In this document: piece by piece, positions 15,393 to 23,263 of the stretch
Layout of the letters: each line of letters starts with the position of its first letter
Numbering within the stretch: position 1 is the stretch's first letter
From: Xenophilus sp. L33
Lineage (GTDB): Bacteria > Pseudomonadota > Gammaproteobacteria > Burkholderiales > Burkholderiaceae_C
Length of the DNA stretch: 33,956 bases
Reading direction: 5' to 3'
Assembly: GCF_009765735.1 (NCBI RefSeq)
Contig: NZ_LMUW01000075.1
Location: forward strand, 1 to 33,956
Program-made: the position numbers and the translations under genes
Notes under the pieces: model-generated
Told to the model about the DNA's origin: nothing
Databases searched by the model: none
The model's input: the letters and a program-made list of their open reading frames with translations, nothing else

Positions 15393-17719
15393 GCACCGAC
15401 TCGCCCGGGCGTCCCCGGGCGTCGCCCGCCGCCCGGCGGGCCCGCGCGATGCGCTGGGCCATCGGCGCGATCGCGGCGCTGGTCACCGCGGTCGGCCTGG
15501 TGCTGATGTTCCTTTTGGCGCAAGCGACCAACAACCGCGACTTCTACGAGCGCAACTACGCACGCCTCTTCGGCATCAACGTGGTGGTCGCCGCGATCCT
15601 GGTGCTGGTGATCGGCTGGGTAGCATTCCGGCTGCTGCGGCGCTTGAAGCAGGGCAAGTTCGGCAGCCGCCTGCTGATCAACCTGGCGGCCATCTTCGCG
15701 CTGGTGGGCGTGGTGCCGGGCGTGCTGGTGTACGTGGTGTCCTATCAGTTCGTGGCCCGCTCGATCGAGAGCTGGTTCGACGTCAAGGTCGAGGGCGCGC
15801 TCGACGCCGGCCTGAACCTGGGCCGCGCAACCCTCGATTCGCTGTCCGACGAGCTGGCCAACAAGGCCCGCATCGCCAGCGGCCAGTTGGCCGACGTGCC
15901 GGACGCCAGCGCCGGCCTGGTGCTGGAGCGAATCCGCGACCAGCTCGGCGCCACCGACGCGATGCTCTGGACCGGCAACGGCCAGCTGGTGGCCGGCGCC
16001 GGCGCCTCGCGCTTCCAGCTCAGCCCCGACCGGCCGACCCCGCAGCAGCTGCGCCAGGTGCGGGCCGATCGCGCCACCGCCCACATCGAAGGTCTGGACG
16101 ACGTCCAGTCGCCCGGCCCGGGCGCCAAGCTGCCGGTCGCCAGCGTCCGCGCGCTGGCGCTGGTGCAGCGCCAGGGCTTCGACTTCAACACCGAGCCGCG
16201 CTTCCTCGAAGTGACGCTGCCCCTGCCGCAGGCGGTGGTCAGCAACGCGTTGGCGGTGCAGGAAGCCAACCGCGAGTACCAGGAACGGGCGCTGGCCCGC
16301 GAAGGGCTCCGGCGCATGTACATCGGCACGCTGACGCTGACGCTCTTCCTGTCGGTGTTCGGCGCGGTGCTGCTGGCGGTGCTCTTCGGCAACCAGCTGG
16401 CGCGGCCGCTGCTGGTGCTGGCCGACGGCGTGCGCCAGGTGGCCGGCGGCGACCTCCGGCCGACCGCGGTGCTGCAGGGCCGCGACGAGCTGGGCGGCCT
16501 GACCCGCTCCTTCGCCGTCATGACCCAGCAGCTGGCCGACGCCCGCGGCGTGGTCGAGAAGACCATGGGCGAGCTGGACGCCGCACGCTCGAACCTGCAG
16601 ACCATCCTCGACAACCTTACGTCCGGCGTGATCGTGCTCGACAAGGCCGGCCTGATGCGCTCGACCAATCCGGGCGCGACGCGCGTGCTGCGCGCGCCGC
16701 TGGCCGCTTACGAGGGCGAGCACCTGTCCGACGTGCCGGGGCTGGTCGAATTCGCGCACAACGTGCAGCAGCAGTTCGACGACTTCGAGGTCGAGCGGCT
16801 GCAGCACGGCCTGGACCACTGGCAGCACGCCTTCGAGCTGCATCCGGGCGGCGACGCCATGTCGCAGGACACGATCAACATCGTGGCCCGCGGCGCCGAG
16901 CTGCCGGGCGCCGACCGGCTGCTGGTCTTCGACGACATCTCCGAGATCGTCTCGGCGCAACGCGCGCAGGCCTGGGGCGAGGTGGCGCGCCGGCTGGCGC
17001 ACGAGATCAAGAACCCGCTCACGCCGATCCAGCTGTCGGCCGAGCGGCTCGAGATGAAGCTGTCGGGCAAGGTGGCGCAGCCGGAGCAGGCGATCCTCAC
17101 CAAGTCGGTCAAGACCATCGTCGACCAGGTCGACGCGATGAAGCGGCTGGTCAACGAATTCCGCGACTACGCGCGGCTGCCCGCGGCCGACCTGAAGCCG
17201 GTCGACCTCAACGGTCTGGTCACCGACGTCCTCCATCTTTACCCGAGCGAGAACGCGCCGATCGCGCAGCGCTCGGAACTCGACGAGCGCTGCCCGCCGA
17301 TCCGGGCCGACGAGCAGCAGATCCGGCAGGTGATTCACAACCTGTTGCAAAACGCCCAGGACGCGGCCGAGGCCAACGCCCAGCGCACGGGCAAGCCGGC
17401 AGAGGTCGTGATCCGCACACGGCTGTCCGATTCGGGCCAGCGGGTGCGCCTGACGGTACAGGACAGCGGGTCCGGCTTCGCCGAGAACATCCTCAAGCGC
17501 GCCTTCGAGCCCTACGTCACCACCAAGTCCAAAGGCACCGGCCTCGGGCTGGCGGTGGTGAAGAAGATCGCGGACGAGCACGGCGCCCGAATCGAACTTT
17601 CCAACCGGATCGTCGATGGGACTGTGGCGGGAGCGCAAGTCTCGTTATCATTTGCGCTGGCAGCGCAGCCGCTCGGAGCGGTCGCTCACACCGAAGATTC
17701 GAAGTCATCCATCACCTGA
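15389..17719 (+). CDS. NtrY-like membrane sensor histidine kinase
   Basis: The 776-residue kinase starts at a GTG that overlaps the previous stop. N-terminal hydrophobic segments (around residues 22-46, 61-80 and 90-118) are followed by an extracytoplasmic region and a further membrane segment near 311-333. A HAMP linker (residues ~335-390, NQLARPLLVLADGVRQVAGG) and a PAS-like domain follow. The catalytic core has H-box RRLAHEIKNPLTPIQLSAE (phospho-acceptor His538), N-box HNLLQNAQDAAEAN, G1 DSGSGFAENI, F-box FEPYVTTK and G2 GTGLGLAVVKKI. This order is that of NtrY. The signal sensed is unknown; in other proteobacteria NtrY has been tied to nitrogen and redox control. The response regulator lies 78 bases downstream and is surely its partner. 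Confidence 0.92.
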   Translation: MSTDSPGRPRASPAARRARAMRWAIGAIAALVTAVGLVLMFLLAQATNNRDFYERNYARLFGINVVVAAILVLVIGWVAFRLLRRLKQGKFGSRLLINLAAIFALVGVVPGVLVYVVSYQFVARSIESWFDVKVEGALDAGLNLGRATLDSLSDELANKARIASGQLADVPDASAGLVLERIRDQLGATDAMLWTGNGQLVAGAGASRFQLSPDRPTPQQLRQVRADRATAHIEGLDDVQSPGPGAKLPVASVRALALVQRQGFDFNTEPRFLEVTLPLPQAVVSNALAVQEANREYQERALAREGLRRMYIGTLTLTLFLSVFGAVLLAVLFGNQLARPLLVLADGVRQVAGGDLRPTAVLQGRDELGGLTRSFAVMTQQLADARGVVEKTMGELDAARSNLQTILDNLTSGVIVLDKAGLMRSTNPGATRVLRAPLAAYEGEHLSDVPGLVEFAHNVQQQFDDFEVERLQHGLDHWQHAFELHPGGDAMSQDTINIVARGAELPGADRLLVFDDISEIVSAQRAQAWGEVARRLAHEIKNPLTPIQLSAERLEMKLSGKVAQPEQAILTKSVKTIVDQVDAMKRLVNEFRDYARLPAADLKPVDLNGLVTDVLHLYPSENAPIAQRSELDERCPPIRADEQQIRQVIHNLLQNAQDAAEANAQRTGKPAEVVIRTRLSDSGQRVRLTVQDSGSGFAENILKRAFEPYVTTKSKGTGLGLAVVKKIADEHGARIELSNRIVDGTVAGAQVSLSFALAAQPLGAVAHTEDSKSSIT

Positions 17720-17742
17720 GCGACGGCGTACGCGCGGCGGCG

Positions 17743-17762
17743 GATCGGCAAGCGGACCGATC
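17743..17762 (+). promoter_or_regulatory. Inverted repeat between kinase and response-regulator genes
   Basis: GATCGG and CCGATC flank an 8-base spacer in the 78-base gap before the response-regulator gene. It could be an operator for a dimeric Fis-type DNA-binding protein or a small mRNA hairpin. No experimental or comparative evidence is available from this window. Confidence 0.3.
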
Positions 17763-17797
17763 ACACTACAAAATACCGGCGCACACTTCAAGCACAC

Positions 17798-18493
17798 ATG
17801 GCAAACATCCTCGTGGTCGACGACGAGCTGGGCATCCGAGACCTGCTCTTCGAAATTCTCAATGACGAAGGCCACAACGTGGAGCTCGCGGAAAACGCGG
17901 CCGAAGCCCGCGCAGCCCGCCAGAGAGCACGTCCCGACCTCGTCCTGCTCGACATCTGGATGCCCGACACCGACGGCGTCACCTTGCTCAAGGAGTGGTC
18001 CGCCGCCGGCCTGCTCAGCATGCCGGTGGTGATGATGAGCGGTCACGCCACCATCGACACCGCGGTCGACGCGACCCGCATCGGCGCCTTCGCCTTCCTC
18101 GAGAAGCCGATCACCCTGCAGAAGCTGCTGAAGGCGGTCGAGCAGGGCCTGGCCCGCGAGAGCGCACGCCGCGCCGCCGCCAGCGTGGTGCCGCCGGCCA
18201 GCAGCTTCGCCGCCACCGTGACCACCGTCGGCGACAGCGCGCTGGTGCCTTCCGCGCCGATGCTGCCGGCCGCCGACCTCGGCCCGCAGTCGACCCAGAG
18301 CTTCGACCTCGACCGCCCGCTGCGCGATGCGCGCGACGGTTTCGAGAAGGCCTACTTCGAATTCCACCTCGCGATGGAGAACGGCTCGATGACCCGCGTC
18401 GCCGAGAAGACCGGCCTCGAACGCACCCATCTCTACAGAAAACTGAAGCAACTCGGCGTCGATCTTTCGAGAGGCCGCCGCAGCGCTGTATAA
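17798..18493 (+). CDS. NtrX-like response regulator without AAA+ domain (receiver + Fis-type HTH)
   Basis: The 231-residue protein has an N-terminal receiver domain: acidic pair DD at residues 8-9, phospho-acceptor Asp52 in LVLLDIWMP, Ser81 in MMSGHA and Lys103 in FLEKP. An Ala/Pro/Ser-rich linker (about 120-170) leads to a C-terminal Fis-type helix-turn-helix (FEFHLAMENGSMTRVAEKTGLERTHLYRKLKQLG). The sigma54-interacting AAA+ domain of true NtrX is absent, so it probably activates or represses sigma70 promoters, in the manner of ActR/PrrA-type short regulators. No Shine-Dalgarno sequence is obvious before the ATG. The stop codon lies inside the promoter of the following tRNA gene. Confidence 0.9.
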   Translation: MANILVVDDELGIRDLLFEILNDEGHNVELAENAAEARAARQRARPDLVLLDIWMPDTDGVTLLKEWSAAGLLSMPVVMMSGHATIDTAVDATRIGAFAFLEKPITLQKLLKAVEQGLARESARRAAASVVPPASSFAATVTTVGDSALVPSAPMLPAADLGPQSTQSFDLDRPLRDARDGFEKAYFEFHLAMENGSMTRVAEKTGLERTHLYRKLKQLGVDLSRGRRSAV

Positions 18494-18494
18494 T
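18465..18494 (+). promoter_or_regulatory. Promoter of tRNA-Phe
   Basis: A perfect -10 hexamer TATAAT at 18489-18494, preceded at 18 bases by a weak -35 (TTTCGA). The predicted start is ~10-12 bases before the tRNA. The TAA stop of the response-regulator gene is bases 3-5 of the -10 hexamer. Confidence 0.7.
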
Positions 18495-18511
18495 CGCAGG
18501 CTGCACAGCAT

Positions 18512-18587
18512 GGCCCGGTAGCTCAGTTGGTAGAGCAGCGGATTGAAAATCCGCGTGTCGGTGGTTCGATTCCGCCCCAGGCCACCA
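18512..18587 (+). tRNA. tRNA-Phe (anticodon GAA)
   Basis: A 76-base cloverleaf with encoded CCA. D arm GCTC/GAGC; anticodon stem GCGGA/TCCGC with loop TTGAAAA (anticodon GAA); T stem GGTGG/CCGCC. The acceptor stem GGCCCGG/CCAGGCC has one non-pairing position, C5 opposite A68. It has its own TATAAT promoter and a strong terminator 8 bases downstream, so it is a single-gene unit. Confidence 0.96.
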
Positions 18588-18595
18588 GATTCAAG

Positions 18596-18629
18596 AAAGC
18601 CCCGCGCAACCTCGTTGCCCGGGGCTTTT
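18596..18629 (+). terminator. Bidirectional terminator between tRNA-Phe and the convergent gene
   Basis: AAAGCCCCG pairs with CGGGGCTTT, and an inner GCAAC/GTTGC stem closes a CTC loop (single C-C mismatch). TTTTCTCTT follows on this strand. On the opposite strand CTTTCTTG follows the stem, so it can also stop transcription of the minus-strand gene ending at 18661. Confidence 0.9.
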
Positions 18630-18660
18630 CTCTTGAACCATTCCGCACGTCGTCCCGCGC

Positions 18661-19029
18661 TCAAGCACACCGCGCATAAACCAGCGCCAGATACTCCGCG
18701 TTCTTCTCCAAGGCCTGCAACTGCTGCAAAGTCGACCCGGTCACCGACCCGTGCGGATCGAACCTCACGCGCCCGTCCGGCAGCAGCACGAAGTGGGTCC
18801 GTCCCGACAGTCCTGATGTCGCGGCGGCATGCCCGGCATCGACGTAGCCGCAGGCGCTGCCGGTCGCCCGGTTCACCTTGACCTCCGAGAAGCCGCTGAA
18901 GAAGTCCGCCGAGGCCAGCTGGGTTCGCACCCGTGTCTCGGCCTGCCAGATCGGTCCGTAGGAGGTCCACGTGCCCATCAGGGCCACGAAGACCGTCAGC
19001 CCCGCCAGGATCGAAACCAGTGCCCTCAT
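18661..19029 (-). CDS. Small secreted or membrane-anchored protein, function unknown
   Basis: The 122-residue product starts with one hydrophobic segment (MRALVSILAGLTVFVALMGTW) that could be a signal anchor or an uncleaved signal peptide. The remainder is soluble, with two cysteines (in SACGYVD and at the penultimate residue) that could form a disulfide in the periplasm. It contains THFVLLPDGRVRFDPHG. I do not recognise the family. The ATG was chosen over a GTG three codons upstream because GAGGAG sits 8 bases before it. A good promoter lies upstream and a bidirectional terminator downstream, so it is probably a real monocistronic gene. Confidence 0.75.
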   Translation of the reverse strand: MRALVSILAGLTVFVALMGTWTSYGPIWQAETRVRTQLASADFFSGFSEVKVNRATGSACGYVDAGHAAATSGLSGRTHFVLLPDGRVRFDPHGSVTGSTLQQLQALEKNAEYLALVYARCA

Positions 19030-19082
19030 GCTCGTCACTCCTCTGAAGTGCTGTCTGCGGTCCTAAGCGCAGATCGTAAGCA

Positions 19083-19111
19083 ATTGTATTTATGCTGAGA
19101 ACTTTAGTGAA
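19083..19111 (-). promoter_or_regulatory. Promoter of the small secreted-protein gene
   Basis: Reading the minus strand, TTCACT (19111-19106) and TACAAT (19088-19083) are separated by exactly 17 bases in an A/T-rich patch. The start site would be near 19076, giving a ~47-base leader containing GAGGAG. Similarity to the sigma70 consensus is 4/6 and 5/6. Confidence 0.6.
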
Positions 19112-19122
19112 CGGCCGACGCG

Positions 19123-19848
19123 TCAGCGCAACGCCGCCGCAAGCATCGAAATGCCGGAAACGAGCAGTAGTGCATCCAGCAGGCGCTGGAACGCGGCCAC
19201 CGGCAGCCGCAGGACGAAGGCCTTGCCGGCGAAGGTGCCGCCCATCAGCGCGGCGCCGACCAGCAGGCCCTTGGCGAACAGGTCGGGCGGCAGCGCGCCG
19301 AGTTGCGAGAAGGTGAGCACCTTGCTGCCGTAGAGCGCCAGCGAACTGGCGGCCTCGGTGGCCAGGAAGGCGCCGCGGACCAGGCCGTAGGAGGTGAAGG
19401 CCGGCACGCTGAGCGGGCCGGTCGACAGCACGATGCCGGTGAGGAAGCCGATCGCCGCGCCGGCCACGGCGAGTTGCCACAGCCGCAGCGTCCACCGGCG
19501 CCGCATGAGCGCATGGCGCACCGGCACCATGAGGATGAAGAAGAGGCCGAGCGCGATGTCGACCGCGTGCGGCGGCATCGCCCAGAGGGTGCGGGCGCCG
19601 AGCGCCGCCGCCGGCGCGCCGGGCAGCACGTAGGCGGCCACCGCGCGCCAGTCGACCTCGCGCCACCAGGCCGCCACGCGCGCGCCGTTGCCGATCACCG
19701 CGGCCACCGCCATCACCGGCACCGCCTGCTTGGCGCCGAAGGCGTAGACCAGCACCGGCAGCAGCATCACCGACGAGCCGGTGCCGATCACGCCGCTGAC
19801 CGCGCCCGCCAGCAGCCCCACCAGCACGACCCCGATGTAACCCAGCAA
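19123..19848 (-). CDS. TauE/SafE-family membrane permease (sulfite exporter family)
   Basis: The 241-residue protein is almost entirely hydrophobic, with about eight membrane segments. It opens with the TauE/SafE pattern GYIGVVLVGLLAGAVSGVIG (glycine-rich, followed by GSSVMLLPVLVYAFG) and repeats a similar motif in the second half (GAAIGFLTGIVLSTGPLSVP). Members export sulfite or organosulfonates or act as general anion permeases; the substrate here is unknown. The start is taken as TTG with GAGGG upstream; no ATG gives a full first helix, so the start is uncertain. It is divergent from the MarR gene, with a 94-base shared promoter region, so MarR might control it. Confidence 0.85.
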   Translation of the reverse strand: MLGYIGVVLVGLLAGAVSGVIGTGSSVMLLPVLVYAFGAKQAVPVMAVAAVIGNGARVAAWWREVDWRAVAAYVLPGAPAAALGARTLWAMPPHAVDIALGLFFILMVPVRHALMRRRWTLRLWQLAVAGAAIGFLTGIVLSTGPLSVPAFTSYGLVRGAFLATEAASSLALYGSKVLTFSQLGALPPDLFAKGLLVGAALMGGTFAGKAFVLRLPVAAFQRLLDALLLVSGISMLAAALR

Positions 19849-19942
19849 ATCGCCCTCGCTTCCTCGTTGCGTTTCCGTTGCGTCGCGAGTGTGCCAGTCC
19901 GCGTCGGGCGCATTGCTAAGCCTATTTACAATCAACGTACTT

Positions 19943-20413
19943 ATGAAAAGAGACTTCAGCCAACGCTTCGGCTTCCTGGTCAACGACGTCGCCAAGCAAT
20001 ACGGCGAGCAATTCGATCGACTCGCGCGCGAACGCATCGGCCTGTCGCGCGCGCAATGCCGGGTACTTGGCGCGCTGGCGATGCATGGCGACGAGGCGGC
20101 GCTGTCGCAGGTCGAACTGGCGCAACGGCTCGACCTGAGCGCGATGGCGGTGGGCGGCCTGTGCGACCGGCTCGAAGCCGCCGGCTGGATCCGGCGCCAG
20201 CCCGGCGAAGCCGATCGCCGCGTGCGCGAGGTGCGCCTGGCCGCCAGCGCCGAGAAGGCGCTCGACGCCGCGCTCGGCATCGGCGACGGCCTGCAGGCGC
20301 GGGTGCTGTCGCGCTTCAGCGCAGCCGAGAAAACGCAGCTGCTGACGTTGCTGACCAAGGCGCGCGAGGGCCTGATGGCGCTGGCGCCCGACGCCCGCGG
20401 GGCCGCGCGGTGA
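19943..20413 (+). CDS. MarR-family transcriptional regulator
   Basis: The 156-residue protein has the winged-helix MarR architecture: an N-terminal dimerisation helix (FGFLVNDVAKQYGEQFDRLA), then the helix-turn-helix LSQVELAQRLDLSAMAVGGLCDRLEAAGWI. The wing with the signature EADRRVREVRL and C-terminal helices follow. MarR proteins are usually ligand-responsive repressors of nearby efflux genes. The exporter gene starts within its stop codon (GTGA), so regulator and exporter are translationally coupled. The ATG at MKRDFSQRFG is preferred. TACAAT 10 bases upstream could be a -10 hexamer, which would make the mRNA nearly leaderless, but no good -35 is seen. Confidence 0.93.
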   Translation: MKRDFSQRFGFLVNDVAKQYGEQFDRLARERIGLSRAQCRVLGALAMHGDEAALSQVELAQRLDLSAMAVGGLCDRLEAAGWIRRQPGEADRRVREVRLAASAEKALDAALGIGDGLQARVLSRFSAAEKTQLLTLLTKAREGLMALAPDARGAAR

Positions 20414-22044
20414 GCGCGCTGCCGAGGGAGCCGGAGCCGATCGCCGTCGCCGTTGCCGTCACCGCCGAGGCGATGCCCGCCGCGCCGGCACCGCCCCCGG
20501 TAGCGCCGCCCGCCGCCGCGATCAACCACGCGAACATCCCGCACCGCGGCCTGATCACGGTCTCGATCATGCTGGCGACCATCATGCAGGCGCTCGACAC
20601 GACGATCGCCAACGTCGCGCTGCCGCACATGCAGGGCAGCCTGCAGGCCTCGCAGGACCAGATCACCTGGGTGCTGACCTCGTACATCGTGGCCTCGGCG
20701 ATCGCGCTGCCACTGACCGGCTGGCTGTGCGGCCACTGGGGCCGGCGCAAGGTCTTCATGGTGTCGGTGGTCGGCTTCACGATCGCCTCGGCGCTGTGCG
20801 GCCTCGCCACCTCGCTGGTCGGCATCGTGGCCGCGCGGCTGCTGCAGGGCGTCTTCGGTGCGGCGCTGGTGCCGCTGTCGCAGGCGGTGCTGCTGGACAT
20901 CAACCCGCGCGAAAAGGTCGGCCAGGCGATGGCGATCTGGGGCGCCGGCATCATGGTCGGGCCGATCCTCGGGCCGCTGCTGGGCGGATGGCTCACCGAG
21001 AACTGGGACTGGCGCTGGGTCTTCTTCATCAACCTGCCGGTCGGCATCTTCGCGCTCTGGGGCATCGCCCGCTTCCTGCCCGAGAGCCGGCCGCAGGGCG
21101 AGCGGCTCGACATCTTCGGCTTCGTCTCGCTGAGCATCGCGATCGGCATGCTGCAGCTGTTTCTCGACCGCGGCGAGCAGCTCGACTGGTTCGACTCCTG
21201 GGAGATCCGCATCGAGGCGATCACCGCGCTGATCGCCTTCGCCTTCTTCGTGGTCCACACCTGGACGGTGCAGGGCGTGTCCTTCTTCAACCGCGACCTG
21301 CTGAAGGACCGCAACTTCGTCACCGGCCTCTTCTTCGCCTTCATCGTCGGCATGATCCTGTACGGCACGATGGCGCTGCTGCCCAGCTTCCTGCAGGGGC
21401 TGATGGGCTACCCGGTGGTCTACACCGGCGCGGTGACCGCGCCGCGCGGCATCGGCACCATGATCGCGATGATCGTGGTCGGCAAGCTGGTGCAGAAGGT
21501 CGACGTGCGCGCGATCATGGCGGCCGGCTTCGGCCTCACGGCCTTCTCGCTCTGGCAGATGACCGGCATGAACCTGCAGATGGACGGCTCGCTGATCATC
21601 ACGTCGGGCTTCATCCAGGGGCTCGGCCTGGGCTTCACCTTCGTGCCGCTGTCGACCGCGACCTTCGCCACGCTGGCCGCGCGGCTGCGCAACCAGGGCA
21701 CGCCGATCTTCAGCCTCCTGCGCAACATCGGCAGCAGCGTCGGCATCTCGATCGTGCAGGCGCTATTGACCGAGAACTCCGGCCGCGCGCACGCGACGCT
21801 GGCGGAGACGGTCTCGGCGGGCAATCGCGGGCTGGTCGACCTGCCGACTCTGATGAGTCCGGCCAGCCGCGCCGGCATGGAGGTGCTGAACCTCGAGGTG
21901 ACGCGCCAGGCCGCGCTGATCGGCTACCTGGACGACTTCACGATCATGATGGCGATCACGCTGGCCGCGATCCCGCTGCTGCTGCTGATCCGCAGCCCGC
22001 GCCAGATGAAGGGCGCTTCAGGGCCGGCGGAAGTGCCGCACTGA
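20410..22044 (+). CDS. DHA2-family MFS multidrug exporter (EmrB/QacA type)
   Basis: The 544-residue inner-membrane protein has an Ala/Pro-rich cytoplasmic N-terminus (~40 residues) followed by about 14 membrane segments. Family motifs include motif D1-like QALDTTIANVALPHM, motif A GWLCGHWGRRKVF, and motif C GAGIMVGPILGPLLGGWLTENWDWRWVFFINLPVG. Such pumps use the proton gradient to expel drugs or other hydrophobic compounds, often with an EmrA membrane-fusion protein and a TolC-type channel. Neither is encoded nearby, so it either works alone or borrows partners. The GTG start overlaps the marR stop. It ends 16 bases from the convergent pldA gene. Confidence 0.94.
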   Translation: MSALPREPEPIAVAVAVTAEAMPAAPAPPPVAPPAAAINHANIPHRGLITVSIMLATIMQALDTTIANVALPHMQGSLQASQDQITWVLTSYIVASAIALPLTGWLCGHWGRRKVFMVSVVGFTIASALCGLATSLVGIVAARLLQGVFGAALVPLSQAVLLDINPREKVGQAMAIWGAGIMVGPILGPLLGGWLTENWDWRWVFFINLPVGIFALWGIARFLPESRPQGERLDIFGFVSLSIAIGMLQLFLDRGEQLDWFDSWEIRIEAITALIAFAFFVVHTWTVQGVSFFNRDLLKDRNFVTGLFFAFIVGMILYGTMALLPSFLQGLMGYPVVYTGAVTAPRGIGTMIAMIVVGKLVQKVDVRAIMAAGFGLTAFSLWQMTGMNLQMDGSLIITSGFIQGLGLGFTFVPLSTATFATLAARLRNQGTPIFSLLRNIGSSVGISIVQALLTENSGRAHATLAETVSAGNRGLVDLPTLMSPASRAGMEVLNLEVTRQAALIGYLDDFTIMMAITLAAIPLLLLIRSPRQMKGASGPAEVPH

Positions 22045-22060
22045 AGCTTCGGCGGCGCGC

Positions 22061-23263
22061 CTAGAAGTCGACCAGCGCGAAGCCGACCGTGAGGATCGTG
22101 CGCTTGCTGTTGTAGTCGATCATGGTGTCGCCGTAGCCGTAGAAGAGCTGCGTCTGGAAGCGCAGGTGGCTGCGCGCCGGATCGCCGATCGCCTTGAACC
22201 ACTCGACCAGGATCGAGCCCTTGCCGCTGGCGCGCAGGTTGTTGCGCACCTGGACCGAGAGCTGGTTGGCGCGGTTGACGTTCCAGGTGCCGCGCACCTC
22301 GGCCCGGCCGTAGTAGTCGCTGATGTCGGGGTTGTCGTCGGTCGCGGCGCTCTCGTTGACGCGCTTCCAGATGCGCGCGGTGATCGTGTAGTCGTCGCCC
22401 TTCTCGATGCCGCCCATCAGCATGATGCGGTTCCAGCTGCGCGAGTAGGGCTCGTCCTCGCCGTTCGACAGGTGGTTGAAGCCGAGGCCGGTGTAGCGCA
22501 CCCGCCAGCCGCCGCCGAGGTCGAAGGTGGTCGGGTAGGTGTACATGACCTCCGGCTCGTGGTCGGTGGCGCGGAAGGGTCGCGACAGCTTCTCGTTGAA
22601 CACCTGCCAGGTCGAGAACTGCGAATAGGCGAACCAGAAGCCGTCGGCCTTGTCCGGGTCGCCGCTGGTCAGCAGGTTCTCGGCGAGCTTGGTGCGCATC
22701 GACAGGCCGATGCGCATCTCGGTGGACTGGTAGGGCTGCGGCGTGCCGGTGTGGTTGGGCGCGGGCGAGGTCGGCGTGTCCGGCGGATGCGATGCGAAGC
22801 CGATGCCGACGCTCAGCGGCGCGTAGCCGCGGAAGCCGAGCGTGCCGCAGTCGCTGCCCTTCTGGAGTTCCCAGAAGCGCGACAGCGGCGAATACTGCAG
22901 GTCGCGGCAGCCGTCTTCGTTGGTGAAGCTGTACGGGCGCTCGAGCACCGGCGTCGGCGGCTGGTTGCTGGCGAGCGCGGCCGGTGCGGCGGCTGCCGAT
23001 CCGGGCGGCAGCGTGCTTGCATTGCCGGGCGTGCCCGCGCTGGCCGCGCTGGCCGCGGTTGGCGCGGCCGACTGCTGCGCCGCCCAGCGGTCGAAGCAGG
23101 CCAGCCGCGCGGTCGGATCGTTGGCGATGCGCTGGCAGGACTGCCAGCTGGCCGGCTCCCCGGTCGGGGCGGTGCCCCACGACGGCTCCGCGGTCTGGGC
23201 CTGGCTTCCGCTCGCGGCGAGGCCGGCGCAGAGGAAGGCGAAGAGGAACTTGCGGAAGGTCAT
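22061..23263 (-). CDS. pldA: Outer-membrane phospholipase A (OMPLA)
   Basis: OMPLA is a Ca2+-dependent outer-membrane beta-barrel that degrades phospholipids in the outer leaflet. The 400-residue precursor has a signal peptide (MTFRKFLFAFLCAGLAASGSQA). An Ala/Pro-rich N-terminal extension follows, with SCQRIANDPTARLACFDRW, the short cysteine module often found at the N-terminus of betaproteobacterial OMPLA. The barrel domain starts at about residue 105. The active site is complete: His264 and Ser266 in GFNHLSNG and Asn278 in SRSWNR, with the same spacing as E. coli H142/S144/N156. Ser274 corresponds to the Ca2+-ligand S152. It ends in Phe, as barrel proteins do. The ATG overlaps the stop of the EF-hand protein gene (ATGA). 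Confidence 0.95.
   Translation of the reverse strand: MTFRKFLFAFLCAGLAASGSQAQTAEPSWGTAPTGEPASWQSCQRIANDPTARLACFDRWAAQQSAAPTAASAASAGTPGNASTLPPGSAAAAPAALASNQPPTPVLERPYSFTNEDGCRDLQYSPLSRFWELQKGSDCGTLGFRGYAPLSVGIGFASHPPDTPTSPAPNHTGTPQPYQSTEMRIGLSMRTKLAENLLTSGDPDKADGFWFAYSQFSTWQVFNEKLSRPFRATDHEPEVMYTYPTTFDLGGGWRVRYTGLGFNHLSNGEDEPYSRSWNRIMLMGGIEKGDDYTITARIWKRVNESAATDDNPDISDYYGRAEVRGTWNVNRANQLSVQVRNNLRASGKGSILVEWFKAIGDPARSHLRFQTQLFYGYGDTMIDYNSKRTILTVGFALVDF

Noticed and set aside
19849..21258. N-terminal extension of the TauE/SafE frame across marR and the exporter
   Set aside because: The extension is antisense to two well-supported genes, and its sequence is Arg/Asp/His-rich and not membrane-like; homology-like sequence begins only at the TTG at 19848.
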